In this document: piece after piece, positions 22,924-28,897 of the stretch
Position numbering within the stretch: the stretch's first letter is position 1
Layout: every line of letters begins with the position of its first letter
Source of the DNA: SVQP01 sp045660125
Lineage (GTDB): Bacteria; Bacillota; Clostridia; Oscillospirales; CAG-272
Assembly (NCBI GenBank): GCA_045660125.1
Contig: JAZRDG010000083.1
Coordinates: 1 to 28,897 of the forward strand
DNA: 28,897 bases
Reading direction: 5' to 3'
The notes under the pieces: generated by a model
What the model was told of the DNA's origin: nothing
The model's input: the letters and a program-made list of their open reading frames with translations, nothing else
Database searches by the model: none
Translations under genes and position numbers: made by a program

Positions 22924-23961
22924 CTATGCGTGAGTGAATAATTGCGGGCAGGGCTCTTTCGCCTTGTAGGCGCGCACGTACTCGCAAAGCCAGTTGTAGT
23001 AAAGGTCACCGTGACCGCCCTGCATGGGCTCGATGTCGCGGCTGTATTCCTGATTGAAGTTGTCGGTAAACACGTACTTGCCGTCCACGCAGAACAGCTG
23101 CGCGCACCATTCGTTCCACCACGTCAAGGTGATGATCTTGGGGTGCACGTCAAAGGCGGTCTGCCATTGTGCATGCCAGAATCTGCCGCCCTGTCTGCCG
23201 TGTGCGGTCTTTGTGTTTGACATATAGGTGGATTGCATGGCGACAGAGACGCCCACGTGCTCGGGTGTGCCGTCCTCGGCATAGCATACCGTGGCGCGGT
23301 TGTCCGGCTCAAGATAGCTCCATTGACCAGTGCGCACCTCGCCCTGCAAGCCGTACATGCCGCGCGTGGTGAACAGATCGGTTTCTGCCGTCTTGTAACG
23401 CCAATGCAGGATAAAGGGCTTGCCGTCGCGGTAGACAAAGCAGTCCTTCCACTTGTCCACTCCGTAAAATTTCTCGTAAAAAACAGGGAAGGCATCGGGC
23501 GTGTTGGGCCACATGACCACGTAAGGGGTCTTGAGCCCCTCGGCGCGCATTTCGGTCATGGTGTCAAGCAGTGCGATCGAGGAGCATTCCACGTGGCTGT
23601 CCCAAAATGGCTTGTGGCGCACGGTGTTACCGCCCACAAAGGTGAAGTCCAGCACCAAAAAATCCACGCCCGCATCCTGCAAAAGCGTCAGATTGCGGCG
23701 AATGGCTGCCTTGTCCGTTGAGCGGTAGTAGCCCTGCGCAGGCTTGCCCCAGTAGTGGAATCTGCCAAGGTCATTGTGCTGCTCGTCCGCATTGCCAAAG
23801 CCGTATTGCTCGCTCCAGCCGTACCTCTCGGTCAGCTCTGTGACGTTGGGCGCGCTCTCAACCTTTTCCTCGCCGCTGCCCAGCACGGCGTTAAACCACA
23901 TGGTATAGCAAATGCCCACCAGATCTTGGCGGTGGGTGATATCAAGGCCGTAAGCTTGCAT
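22924..23961 (-). CDS. Cytoplasmic GH99-like (WNEW-motif) enzyme
   Basis: The product has 345 residues from ATG 23961, chosen because AAAGGAG (23975-23969) precedes it and a longer start at 24024 falls in the -35 box of the promoter. There is no signal peptide. Motifs HYWGKPAQGYY (69-79), GVDFLVLDF (98-106), TWWNEW (280-285) and EYSRDIEP (305-312) match the secreted lipoprotein at 8871-10805, so the two are homologues that have kept the same core. This copy lacks the lipoprotein signal and CBM9-like tail. The residues point to a glycosidase-type barrel (Glu284 and Asp105 as candidates), but the reaction is unproven. A membrane peptide gene follows 15 bases later. Confidence 0.75.
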   Translation of the reverse strand: MQAYGLDITHRQDLVGICYTMWFNAVLGSGEEKVESAPNVTELTERYGWSEQYGFGNADEQHNDLGRFHYWGKPAQGYYRSTDKAAIRRNLTLLQDAGVDFLVLDFTFVGGNTVRHKPFWDSHVECSSIALLDTMTEMRAEGLKTPYVVMWPNTPDAFPVFYEKFYGVDKWKDCFVYRDGKPFILHWRYKTAETDLFTTRGMYGLQGEVRTGQWSYLEPDNRATVCYAEDGTPEHVGVSVAMQSTYMSNTKTAHGRQGGRFWHAQWQTAFDVHPKIITLTWWNEWCAQLFCVDGKYVFTDNFNQEYSRDIEPMQGGHGDLYYNWLCEYVRAYKAKEPCPQLFTHA

Positions 23962-23968
23962 GCTCGTG

Positions 23969-23975
23969 CTCCTTT
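23969..23975 (-). promoter_or_regulatory. Ribosome binding site deciding the 23961 start
   Basis: AAAGGAG on the minus strand, 7 bases before the ATG at 23961. Confidence 0.75.
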
Positions 23976-23995
23976 CACTCAAGTCATCTTGCTTT

Positions 23996-24024
23996 ATTAT
24001 AGCACATACTTTCCGTAATTTCAA
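23996..24024 (-). promoter_or_regulatory. Sigma-A promoter for the cytoplasmic GH99-like gene
   Basis: On the minus strand TTGAAA (24024-24019) and TATAAT (24001-23996) are 17 bases apart with an extended -10 (TGCTATAAT). Confidence 0.9.
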
Positions 24025-24095
24025 GGGAGAAAAGGGAAATGGGGGGTAATTTCACTCAAAAATGCAATTTTCTTTGCACAAAATTGCAAAAACTA

Positions 24096-24124
24096 TTGCA
24101 ATCCATCGCGTTATGTGCTACAAT
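24096..24124 (+). promoter_or_regulatory. Sigma-A promoter for the M3 peptidase gene
   Basis: TTGCAA (24096-24101) and TACAAT (24119-24124) are 17 bases apart with an extended -10 (TGCTACAAT). Confidence 0.85.
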
Positions 24125-24148
24125 ACCATATATCGTTTATTATTTAAC

Positions 24149-24154
24149 AAGGAG
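24149..24154 (+). promoter_or_regulatory. Ribosome binding site deciding the start at 24162
   Basis: AAGGAG lies 7 bases before the ATG at 24162; the ATG at 24156 is too close, and one at 24039 lies upstream of the promoter. Confidence 0.75.
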
Positions 24155-24161
24155 AATGACT

Positions 24162-26216
24162 ATGAAGAGATCACTTACATTGTTATTGGTCTTTGTGATG
24201 CTGTTTGCATTTGTAAGCTGCAATACGCAGGGACCCGGAGAAGAGGCAACCGACCACGTGCATGAATTCGTGCTGTCCGAAACCGATTCCGTACGCGTTG
24301 GCTGCGATGCTGACGGCAAAGAGGTCAAGGTATGCTCCTGCGGCGAAAAGCAGGAAACCGTCATCCCCGCAATCGGTCACGACATGCAGGTATCTATGGA
24401 AACCAAGCCTACCTGCACGGGTAAGGGTTCTACCGACTACAGATGCGCCAACTGCGGTAAGATGCAGTACACCAACGTTGATCCGCTTGGACACGAATAT
24501 GAGCAAAGCTCCTCCGAGCCCTCTCGCGTCAAGCGCTGCCTGAACGAGGGCTGCACCAGCTGCCTGTGGAACGAGTCCAACGGTAAGCACACCGAAGCGT
24601 TGACCTTTAAGTTCACCAAGGAAGACGAGGCTGCACTGGACGCCAAGTACGATGAGGTCAAGGCAATGCTGGATGCCGCTGCCAAGTACGATCCCGCGCT
24701 GCACGCTTATGCAGAGACCGGCGAGCTGGCAGACGCTTACAAGGTGATCGACGCAGTACATACCGAGCTGTATGATCTGGTAATGTATGCAATGTCGCAA
24801 AAGCAGCTTGCAGAGATCGCGTATTACTGTGATATGAAGAACGATGCGCTGGAAGAGACCTATTCCTACATGATGGGCTACCAGACCAACATCATTGCAA
24901 AGTTCTACACGCTCTCCCGTCCTTTCTATGATTCCTGCTACCGCGATTTCTACTACTACGGCATGACCGAGGAAGAGATCAACGCATTCCTGTTTGACTC
25001 GGATGCCATCTCCAACCCCGAGTACACCGCACTCAAGGAAAGAAACAACGCCATTGAGGAAGAGGTTGTAGCTCCCGGCTTTTCTGCCTCCAAGCTGCCC
25101 GAGCTTTATGCTGAATTTGTTGATAACAACAACAAAATGGCGCAGTTGATGGGCTATGACAACTATCTGGAGTATGCGTATGAGAACGTATACGGCAGAG
25201 ATTATACTTACCAGGAAGCTGCACAGCTTTCCGAGTACGCAAAGACCTATATTGCTCCCGTATTCTCGGAAGTATACCGCGCATGGACCGGCTTCTCGGG
25301 TGCTTCCCAAGAGGTCAAGGAAAAATACTATGCACAGGCATCGTATCCCTTCTTTGAGAACCTTGAGGGTAACACGCTGGTCAACGATTATATCGATCTG
25401 ATGGCGTTTAACACGAACCCCGACAAGACCATTTCCTTCTCGGATGAATTCAATAAGCTGATGAGCGATGGCAACATGTTCAGAGGCGAATATGACGGCG
25501 CGTTTGTCACCTCGATCTATTCCGAAAATCTGCCTATCGCATATTTCGGTAAGGGTTATGACAACTGCTTTACCGTTGTCCACGAGTTCGGTCACTATAT
25601 GAACGAGGTCTATAACGCAGAGATCTATGCGGACGGCGAGTATTCCCAGTCCTATGACCTGCTTGAGATGCACTCCCAGGGCAACGAGCTGCTCTACCTG
25701 TGCTATCTGCAGGAGAACTCCGGTTATTCGCGTGATGCATTTGCGATGGTGAACTCCTATGCACTGGTCAACATGCTGTATGCCGGTGTTGCAGGCTTTA
25801 CCATTGATGCCTTTGAGCAGGCGATCTACCTTGATCAGTACGATGGCCTGGGCGCTGACGTGATCATGGCGGACGGCACCATTACCGCTGACGAGTACGA
25901 TGCACTCTACACCTACATCTGCACTGATTTCGGTGTGGAAAAGGTGCTGGACGGTTACTGGGAGTACGGCATGACCGTTACCTCTCCGTGCTATTACGTA
26001 TCTTACAGCGTTTCGGTTATTTCGGTTCTGCAGCTGTACGAGGTTGCCAATACCGATGGCTTTGACGTAGCAAAGGAGCAGTACCTCAAGCTGTTCACTT
26101 ACACGGATGAGAACCACGAAATGGGCATGAATGACATTCTGGGCTACGCAGGCATGCTTTCCTTCAAGGACGAGCAGCTGTATATCGATCTGAACAATTA
26201 TTTCATGAAGAAGTAA
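24162..26216 (+). CDS. M3-family oligoendopeptidase-like lipoprotein with Cys-rich N-terminus
   Basis: The product has 684 residues. The signal MKRSLTLLLVFVMLFAFVSC puts the lipid on Cys20. Residues about 32-140 form a Cys/His-rich region: CDADGKEVKVCSC, then PTC(T)GKG...YRCANCG with GHDM and GHEY blocks, then CLNEGCTSC. This looks like the short zinc-ribbon-like repeats found on Clostridia surface proteins. The peptidase follows: HEFGH (His474, Glu475, His478) and LEMHSQGNE (Glu502 as third zinc ligand), the plan of M3 (thimet/oligoendopeptidase F) enzymes that cut short peptides. Known M3 enzymes are mostly cytoplasmic, so an exported, lipid-anchored form is unusual. The gene stands alone with its own promoter and terminator. 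Confidence 0.85.
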   Translation: MKRSLTLLLVFVMLFAFVSCNTQGPGEEATDHVHEFVLSETDSVRVGCDADGKEVKVCSCGEKQETVIPAIGHDMQVSMETKPTCTGKGSTDYRCANCGKMQYTNVDPLGHEYEQSSSEPSRVKRCLNEGCTSCLWNESNGKHTEALTFKFTKEDEAALDAKYDEVKAMLDAAAKYDPALHAYAETGELADAYKVIDAVHTELYDLVMYAMSQKQLAEIAYYCDMKNDALEETYSYMMGYQTNIIAKFYTLSRPFYDSCYRDFYYYGMTEEEINAFLFDSDAISNPEYTALKERNNAIEEEVVAPGFSASKLPELYAEFVDNNNKMAQLMGYDNYLEYAYENVYGRDYTYQEAAQLSEYAKTYIAPVFSEVYRAWTGFSGASQEVKEKYYAQASYPFFENLEGNTLVNDYIDLMAFNTNPDKTISFSDEFNKLMSDGNMFRGEYDGAFVTSIYSENLPIAYFGKGYDNCFTVVHEFGHYMNEVYNAEIYADGEYSQSYDLLEMHSQGNELLYLCYLQENSGYSRDAFAMVNSYALVNMLYAGVAGFTIDAFEQAIYLDQYDGLGADVIMADGTITADEYDALYTYICTDFGVEKVLDGYWEYGMTVTSPCYYVSYSVSVISVLQLYEVANTDGFDVAKEQYLKLFTYTDENHEMGMNDILGYAGMLSFKDEQLYIDLNNYFMKK

Positions 26217-26230
26217 TATCCCAAAAAGCG

Positions 26231-26262
26231 CTGAGCCAACCTTGGTTGGCTCAGCTTTTTTT
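26231..26262 (+). terminator. Terminator of the M3 peptidase gene
   Basis: CTGAGCCAACC pairs with GGTTGGCTCAG (26231-26241 with 26244-26254) and is followed by a run of eight T residues. Confidence 0.9.
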
Positions 26263-26682
26263 TGCTTGTTTTTGTGAAAGAGCGTCTGCTTGACGCTGCT
26301 TTTCTGCAGGTATGTGCACTGCGGTGTTTCAAGCAGCGAAACCGGTAGTGCGTGCGAAAAAAGCCTCCCCGCTGCGGGAGGGGGACCGCGTAGCGGTGGT
26401 GGGGGTTCCCACCTCACCGCTCTGTTGCATCGTGTGCTTTGCGCTACGTTAGAAAGGCGTGGGGGGCGGTGCTCCGTTTGGGTTTTAGAGCGTCCGTATG
26501 GGAACCCCCACCACCGCAATCGCGTCGCCTTCTTGGGTCGGCGCCGCTGCGGTCCCCCTCCCGCAGCGGGGAGGCTTTTTTCGCGCATCCTATATGATGG
26601 GCGATACCATACGGGTGCTATTTCAGGTTTTCTAACCTCGAAAAGAAAGTGGCAGGTGCTGTGGGCAGTTTACAAAATCATA
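26263..26682. other. Gene-free region holding a foldback element
   Basis: No credible gene is seen. The foldback element at 26354-26584 occupies the middle; an open frame crossing it (26290-26709) is made from palindromic arms and lacks a ribosome binding site or family match. Confidence 0.75.
26354..26584. repeat. Foldback element with perfect 36- and 18-base arms
   Basis: Outer arms 26354-26389 and 26549-26584 are perfect inverted repeats of 36 bases; inner arms 26393-26410 and 26500-26517 are perfect over 18 bases (GCGGTGGTGGGGGTTCCC). Each outer arm also folds on itself (CCTCCCCGC...GCGGGAGG). The core GGGACCGCG[T/A]AGCGGTGG recurs in arm C of the element at 16502-16903, so the two belong to one diverged family. 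No transposase is present. Confidence 0.8.
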
Positions 26683-26710
26683 TTGAATTTTTTTCGAACT
26701 GTGGTATAAT
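26683..26710 (+). promoter_or_regulatory. Sigma-A promoter for the amino-acid permease
   Basis: TTGAAT (26683-26688) and TATAAT (26705-26710) are 16 bases apart with an extended -10 (TGGTATAAT). Confidence 0.8.
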
Positions 26711-26742
26711 AAGAGCATTATAGCACACAAAGAGGTTAGGTT

Positions 26743-28137
26743 TTGGAAAACAATCAACTGCACAAGCGCTACGGGCTGTTTACCGCCATTTGCATGGTGG
26801 TGGGTATCGTCATCGGCTCGGGCGTGTTCTTTAAAGCACAGGATATATTGAATTATACCGGCGGCAATATGCTGCTGGGCATTCTTGCGTGGGTGATCGG
26901 CGGTGTCGTCATGATCATTTGCGCCTTCAATTTTGCCAATTTTGCAACCAAATATGTCAAGGTCAACGGCATCGTGGACTATGCTGAATCCATCATAGGT
27001 GAAAAGTATGCCTATATGGTGGGCTGGTTCTTGTCCACCATCTATTTTCCTGCCATGACCGCGGTGCTGGCGTGGGTGTCGGCAAGATATACGCTGCTGC
27101 TGTTTGATCCCGGGGCAGACGTCACGGGCGGACTTTGCATGGCGCTGGGCGCGTTTTATCTGTGCCTGATCTACGCGGTCAATATGCTCTCGCCCAAGCT
27201 GGCGGGCAAATTGGAGGTCAGCGCAACCGTCATCAAGCTGGTTCCGCTTGCGCTGATCATTGTGGTCGGCACGGTGTGCGGACTTGTCAACGGCAACACG
27301 ACCGAGGCGTTTGTATCCGGCGTGCAATCGGGCAGCGGTGATTTTTCCAGCGTGTTCGCGGGCATTGCTGCGGCAGCCTTTGCTTACGAGGGCTGGAGCG
27401 TGGCAACCTCCATCAATGCAGAGCTCAAAAATCCCAAAAAGGATCTGCCGCGTGCGCTTGTGATCGGCACGCTGATCATCATGGCGATCTACATTCTGTA
27501 TTTCATTGGGCTGACCGGTGGCGCGCCTGTTGAGGTGCTGATGCGCGAGGGCGCAACCACCGCCGTCACCAACCTGTTTGGCAAGGTGGGCGGCACGGTG
27601 CTCAACGCATTCGTGGTCATTTCCTGCCTTGGCACGCTCAATGGGCTGATGATCGCGTGTCCGCGCTCCTTCTATTCGATTGCCATGCGCGGCAGAGGCC
27701 CCAAGCCCCAAGCGTTTGCCTCGATTGACCCCGGCACCAATATGCCTGCCAATGCGGGCATCATCGCCCTGCTTTGCTGCGGCGCGTGGTATTTCTATTT
27801 CTACGGTGCTAACCTGACCGCGCCTATCTTTGGCGTGTTCAGCTTTGATTCGTCCGAGCTGCCCATCATCACCACCTATGCACTGTATATCCCCATGTTC
27901 GTGGTGTTTATGATCAAAGAGGGCAAGGGGAACGTGTTCAAGAATATCGTCATGCCGCTGCTTGCCATACTGTCCTCGCTGTTTATGGTGTTCGTGGCGG
28001 TGTATGCGCACGGCATTCGTCCGCATCAGCAGGCGGCACAGAACGGCGAGTTTGCATTCCCCGTGCTGTTCTACCTGATCGTGTTTGCCGTTATCATGGC
28101 AGTCGGCGCGCTGTTTTATAAGAGAAAAAAAGGCTGA
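26743..28137 (+). CDS. APC-family amino-acid permease
   Basis: The product has 464 residues and about 12 hydrophobic helices. The first reads GLFTAICMVVGIVIGSGVFF, with the GxxIGSGIF substrate-binding turn of the amino acid-polyamine-organocation superfamily. FAYEGWSVATSINAELKNPKKDLPRAL, near residues 210-236, is the conserved helix 6 and loop of LAT/SteT-type transporters. The likely cargo is an amino acid; a Ser/Thr exchanger-like role fits but cannot be proven. It starts at TTG (26743), since no ATG or GTG is in frame near the AAAGAGG ribosome binding site. The weak start may lower expression. The stop codon lies inside the stem of the terminator at 28126-28158. Confidence 0.85.
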   Translation: MENNQLHKRYGLFTAICMVVGIVIGSGVFFKAQDILNYTGGNMLLGILAWVIGGVVMIICAFNFANFATKYVKVNGIVDYAESIIGEKYAYMVGWFLSTIYFPAMTAVLAWVSARYTLLLFDPGADVTGGLCMALGAFYLCLIYAVNMLSPKLAGKLEVSATVIKLVPLALIIVVGTVCGLVNGNTTEAFVSGVQSGSGDFSSVFAGIAAAAFAYEGWSVATSINAELKNPKKDLPRALVIGTLIIMAIYILYFIGLTGGAPVEVLMREGATTAVTNLFGKVGGTVLNAFVVISCLGTLNGLMIACPRSFYSIAMRGRGPKPQAFASIDPGTNMPANAGIIALLCCGAWYFYFYGANLTAPIFGVFSFDSSELPIITTYALYIPMFVVFMIKEGKGNVFKNIVMPLLAILSSLFMVFVAVYAHGIRPHQQAAQNGEFAFPVLFYLIVFAVIMAVGALFYKRKKG

Positions 28138-28158
28138 GTTACAAACTCAGCCTTTTTT
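28126..28158. terminator. Bidirectional terminator overlapping the permease stop codon
   Basis: A perfect 14-base-pair stem (28126-28139 with 28145-28158), loop TACAA, starts with A6 and ends with T6, so it can end both the permease and the leftward GH38 gene. The permease TGA (28135-28137) lies in the left arm. Confidence 0.9.
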
Positions 28159-28179
28159 GTTTATCGGTTTTTGCGTGTT

Positions 28180-28897
28180 TTACGCCAGCTCTACCGTCAA
28201 GATCTTCTTGGCGGGAACTTCTATTTGGATCTTGCCGCCCTCTACGGTCAGCGCGCGCTCGCGCACCTCGGCAAGGTTGGTCAGCCACGCCTGCTTGAAG
28301 ACAGGGACGTCCATGGTCAGGCTGACGGGCGCATCGGTGGTGTTGAACAGACGCAGGATCGCGCTCTCGCGCTCCTCCGCCTTCTTAAAGGCGGTCATGC
28401 GCACGTACTCGTTGTCAAAGCGCACGTAATCTGCCATAGCGGCAAGCGTGCCCTCGTGCTTGGTCGTGCCAATGGCGACTGCGGCAGGGTAAGCAAAGGT
28501 GTAGCCCTCGCGGTATGCGTCGGCGCGTGCCACTGCAGCGTACGGGATCATGGCGTATTCCAGCGTCCACGTGCCCTTCTTCTGACCCAACGGGGTGGGG
28601 AACACGCCCCAGTCACCGATTTCACCAACCGCACGCAAAAGCGTGATCGCCAAGGTATTGCGTCCGTCGCGCAGCACCTCGTACTCGCAAAGTCCGCGGT
28701 TGGCAACCATCAGCGCGTCTGTGCCGGCATCCGATTCCAAGGTGACAAACGCCTGGGCGCGCTGGGCGTTGCAGGGGTTTTTCCACATGGGGGAGGGGGT
28801 AACGTTGCGGCGTACCACGTCAAACTGACCCTCGGCGTACACGTGCTCGGTTACAATATCCGAGGTAAACAGCGCACGCAGACGGTGATTTTCTGCG
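28180..28897 (-). CDS. GH38 alpha-mannosidase, C-terminal part (5' end outside window)
   Basis: The frame is open to the window edge, so only about 238 C-terminal residues are seen; a complete family member is about 850-1050 residues. ENHRLRALFTSDI, ADYVRFDNEYVRMTAFKKAE, LMVANRGLCEYEVL and TLAITLLRAVGEIGDWG match the C-terminal beta domains of GH38 alpha-mannosidases. The catalytic domain with its zinc site and Asp nucleophile lies beyond the edge. A GTG at 28842 is internal and not a true start. GH38 enzymes trim alpha-mannose from oligosaccharides, usually inside the cell in bacteria. It converges on the permease and shares its terminator. Confidence 0.8.
   Translation of the reverse strand, partial: AENHRLRALFTSDIVTEHVYAEGQFDVVRRNVTPSPMWKNPCNAQRAQAFVTLESDAGTDALMVANRGLCEYEVLRDGRNTLAITLLRAVGEIGDWGVFPTPLGQKKGTWTLEYAMIPYAAVARADAYREGYTFAYPAAVAIGTTKHEGTLAAMADYVRFDNEYVRMTAFKKAEERESAILRLFNTTDAPVSLTMDVPVFKQAWLTNLAEVRERALTVEGGKIQIEVPAKKILTVELA

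Noticed and set aside
23962..24024. Upstream extension of the cytoplasmic GH99-like gene
   Set aside because: The start would lie in the promoter -35 box; a good ribosome binding site precedes 23961.
24183..26588. 801-codon minus-strand frame opposite the M3 peptidase gene
   Set aside because: It crosses the foldback element and a terminator; no motif; the plus strand encodes HEFGH and a lipobox.
26290..26709. Open frame across the foldback element
   Set aside because: Built from inverted-repeat arms, with no ribosome binding site or family match.
26715..26731. A divergent minus-strand promoter at CATTATAGCACACAA (shared with 22703)
   Set aside because: The extended -10 is good in reverse, but no -35 lies at the right distance and no leftward gene follows before the foldback element.
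26632..28026. 464-codon minus-strand frame opposite the permease
   Set aside because: Hydrophilic, His/Arg-rich shadow lacking motifs; the plus strand is a clear 12-helix permease.

Overview
The window looks like a chromosomal segment of a gut-type Clostridia member (Bacillota, perhaps an Oscillospirales or Christensenellales relative; the rank is inferred). The support is the Gram-positive style: many lipoproteins with a short signal peptide, a lipobox and a Thr/Glu/Pro-rich linker; AGGAGG-type ribosome binding sites; UUCG-type and other strong intrinsic terminators; sigma-A promoters with extended -10 boxes; and palindromic repeats of the kind common in gut Firmicutes. I see no rRNA, tRNA, CRISPR array, phage gene or transposase gene.

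Layout: (1) 1-2272, the end of an SGNH hydrolase and a DUF4838 lipoprotein, closed by a UUCG terminator. (2) 2333-5119, two convergent genes, a lipoprotein of unknown function and a membrane-anchored phosphate-binding-like protein. Both sit behind almost identical ECF-sigma-type promoters (GAAC-N17-CGTC) and share one bidirectional terminator. (3) 5156-7302, a leftward pair: a FliB-like lysine N-methylase overlapping an MFS transporter. (4) 7385-10851, a rightward pair: a cell-surface Ig-domain protein overlapping a secreted GH99-like lipoprotein with a CBM9-like tail. (5) 10867-16279, divergent genes: a leftward lectin-like lipoprotein, and rightward a GH43 lipoprotein followed by a metallo-beta-lactamase-fold lipoprotein with a LamG-like tail. 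(6) 16280-16911, a gene-free block of palindromic and foldback repeats. (7) 16912-22732, a leftward five-gene operon: GDPD-family lipoprotein, GH36 alpha-galactosidase, an unknown 170-residue protein, a URO-D/methyltransferase-like protein and a metallophosphoesterase. (8) 22737-24024, a cytoplasmic GH99-like enzyme plus a 37-residue one-helix membrane peptide. (9) 24096-26262, an exported M3 metallopeptidase lipoprotein. (10) 26354-26584, a second foldback element. (11) 26683-28158, an amino-acid permease. (12) 28180-28897, the C-terminal part of a GH38 alpha-mannosidase, cut by the window edge.

Taken together this is a glycan-scavenging neighbourhood. Lipid-anchored enzymes and binding proteins (DUF4838, GH99-like, GH43, lectin-like, GDPD) would act outside the cell. 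Signal-less GH36, GH38 and GH99-like enzymes would finish the work inside, with the MFS and amino-acid permeases importing products. The functional links are inference from gene neighbourhood. The most interesting items are the shared ECF-type promoter pair, the five-gene GDPD/GH36/URO-D/phosphoesterase operon with an unknown protein, the MBL-LamG surface fusion, the short membrane peptide, and the nested foldback repeats.
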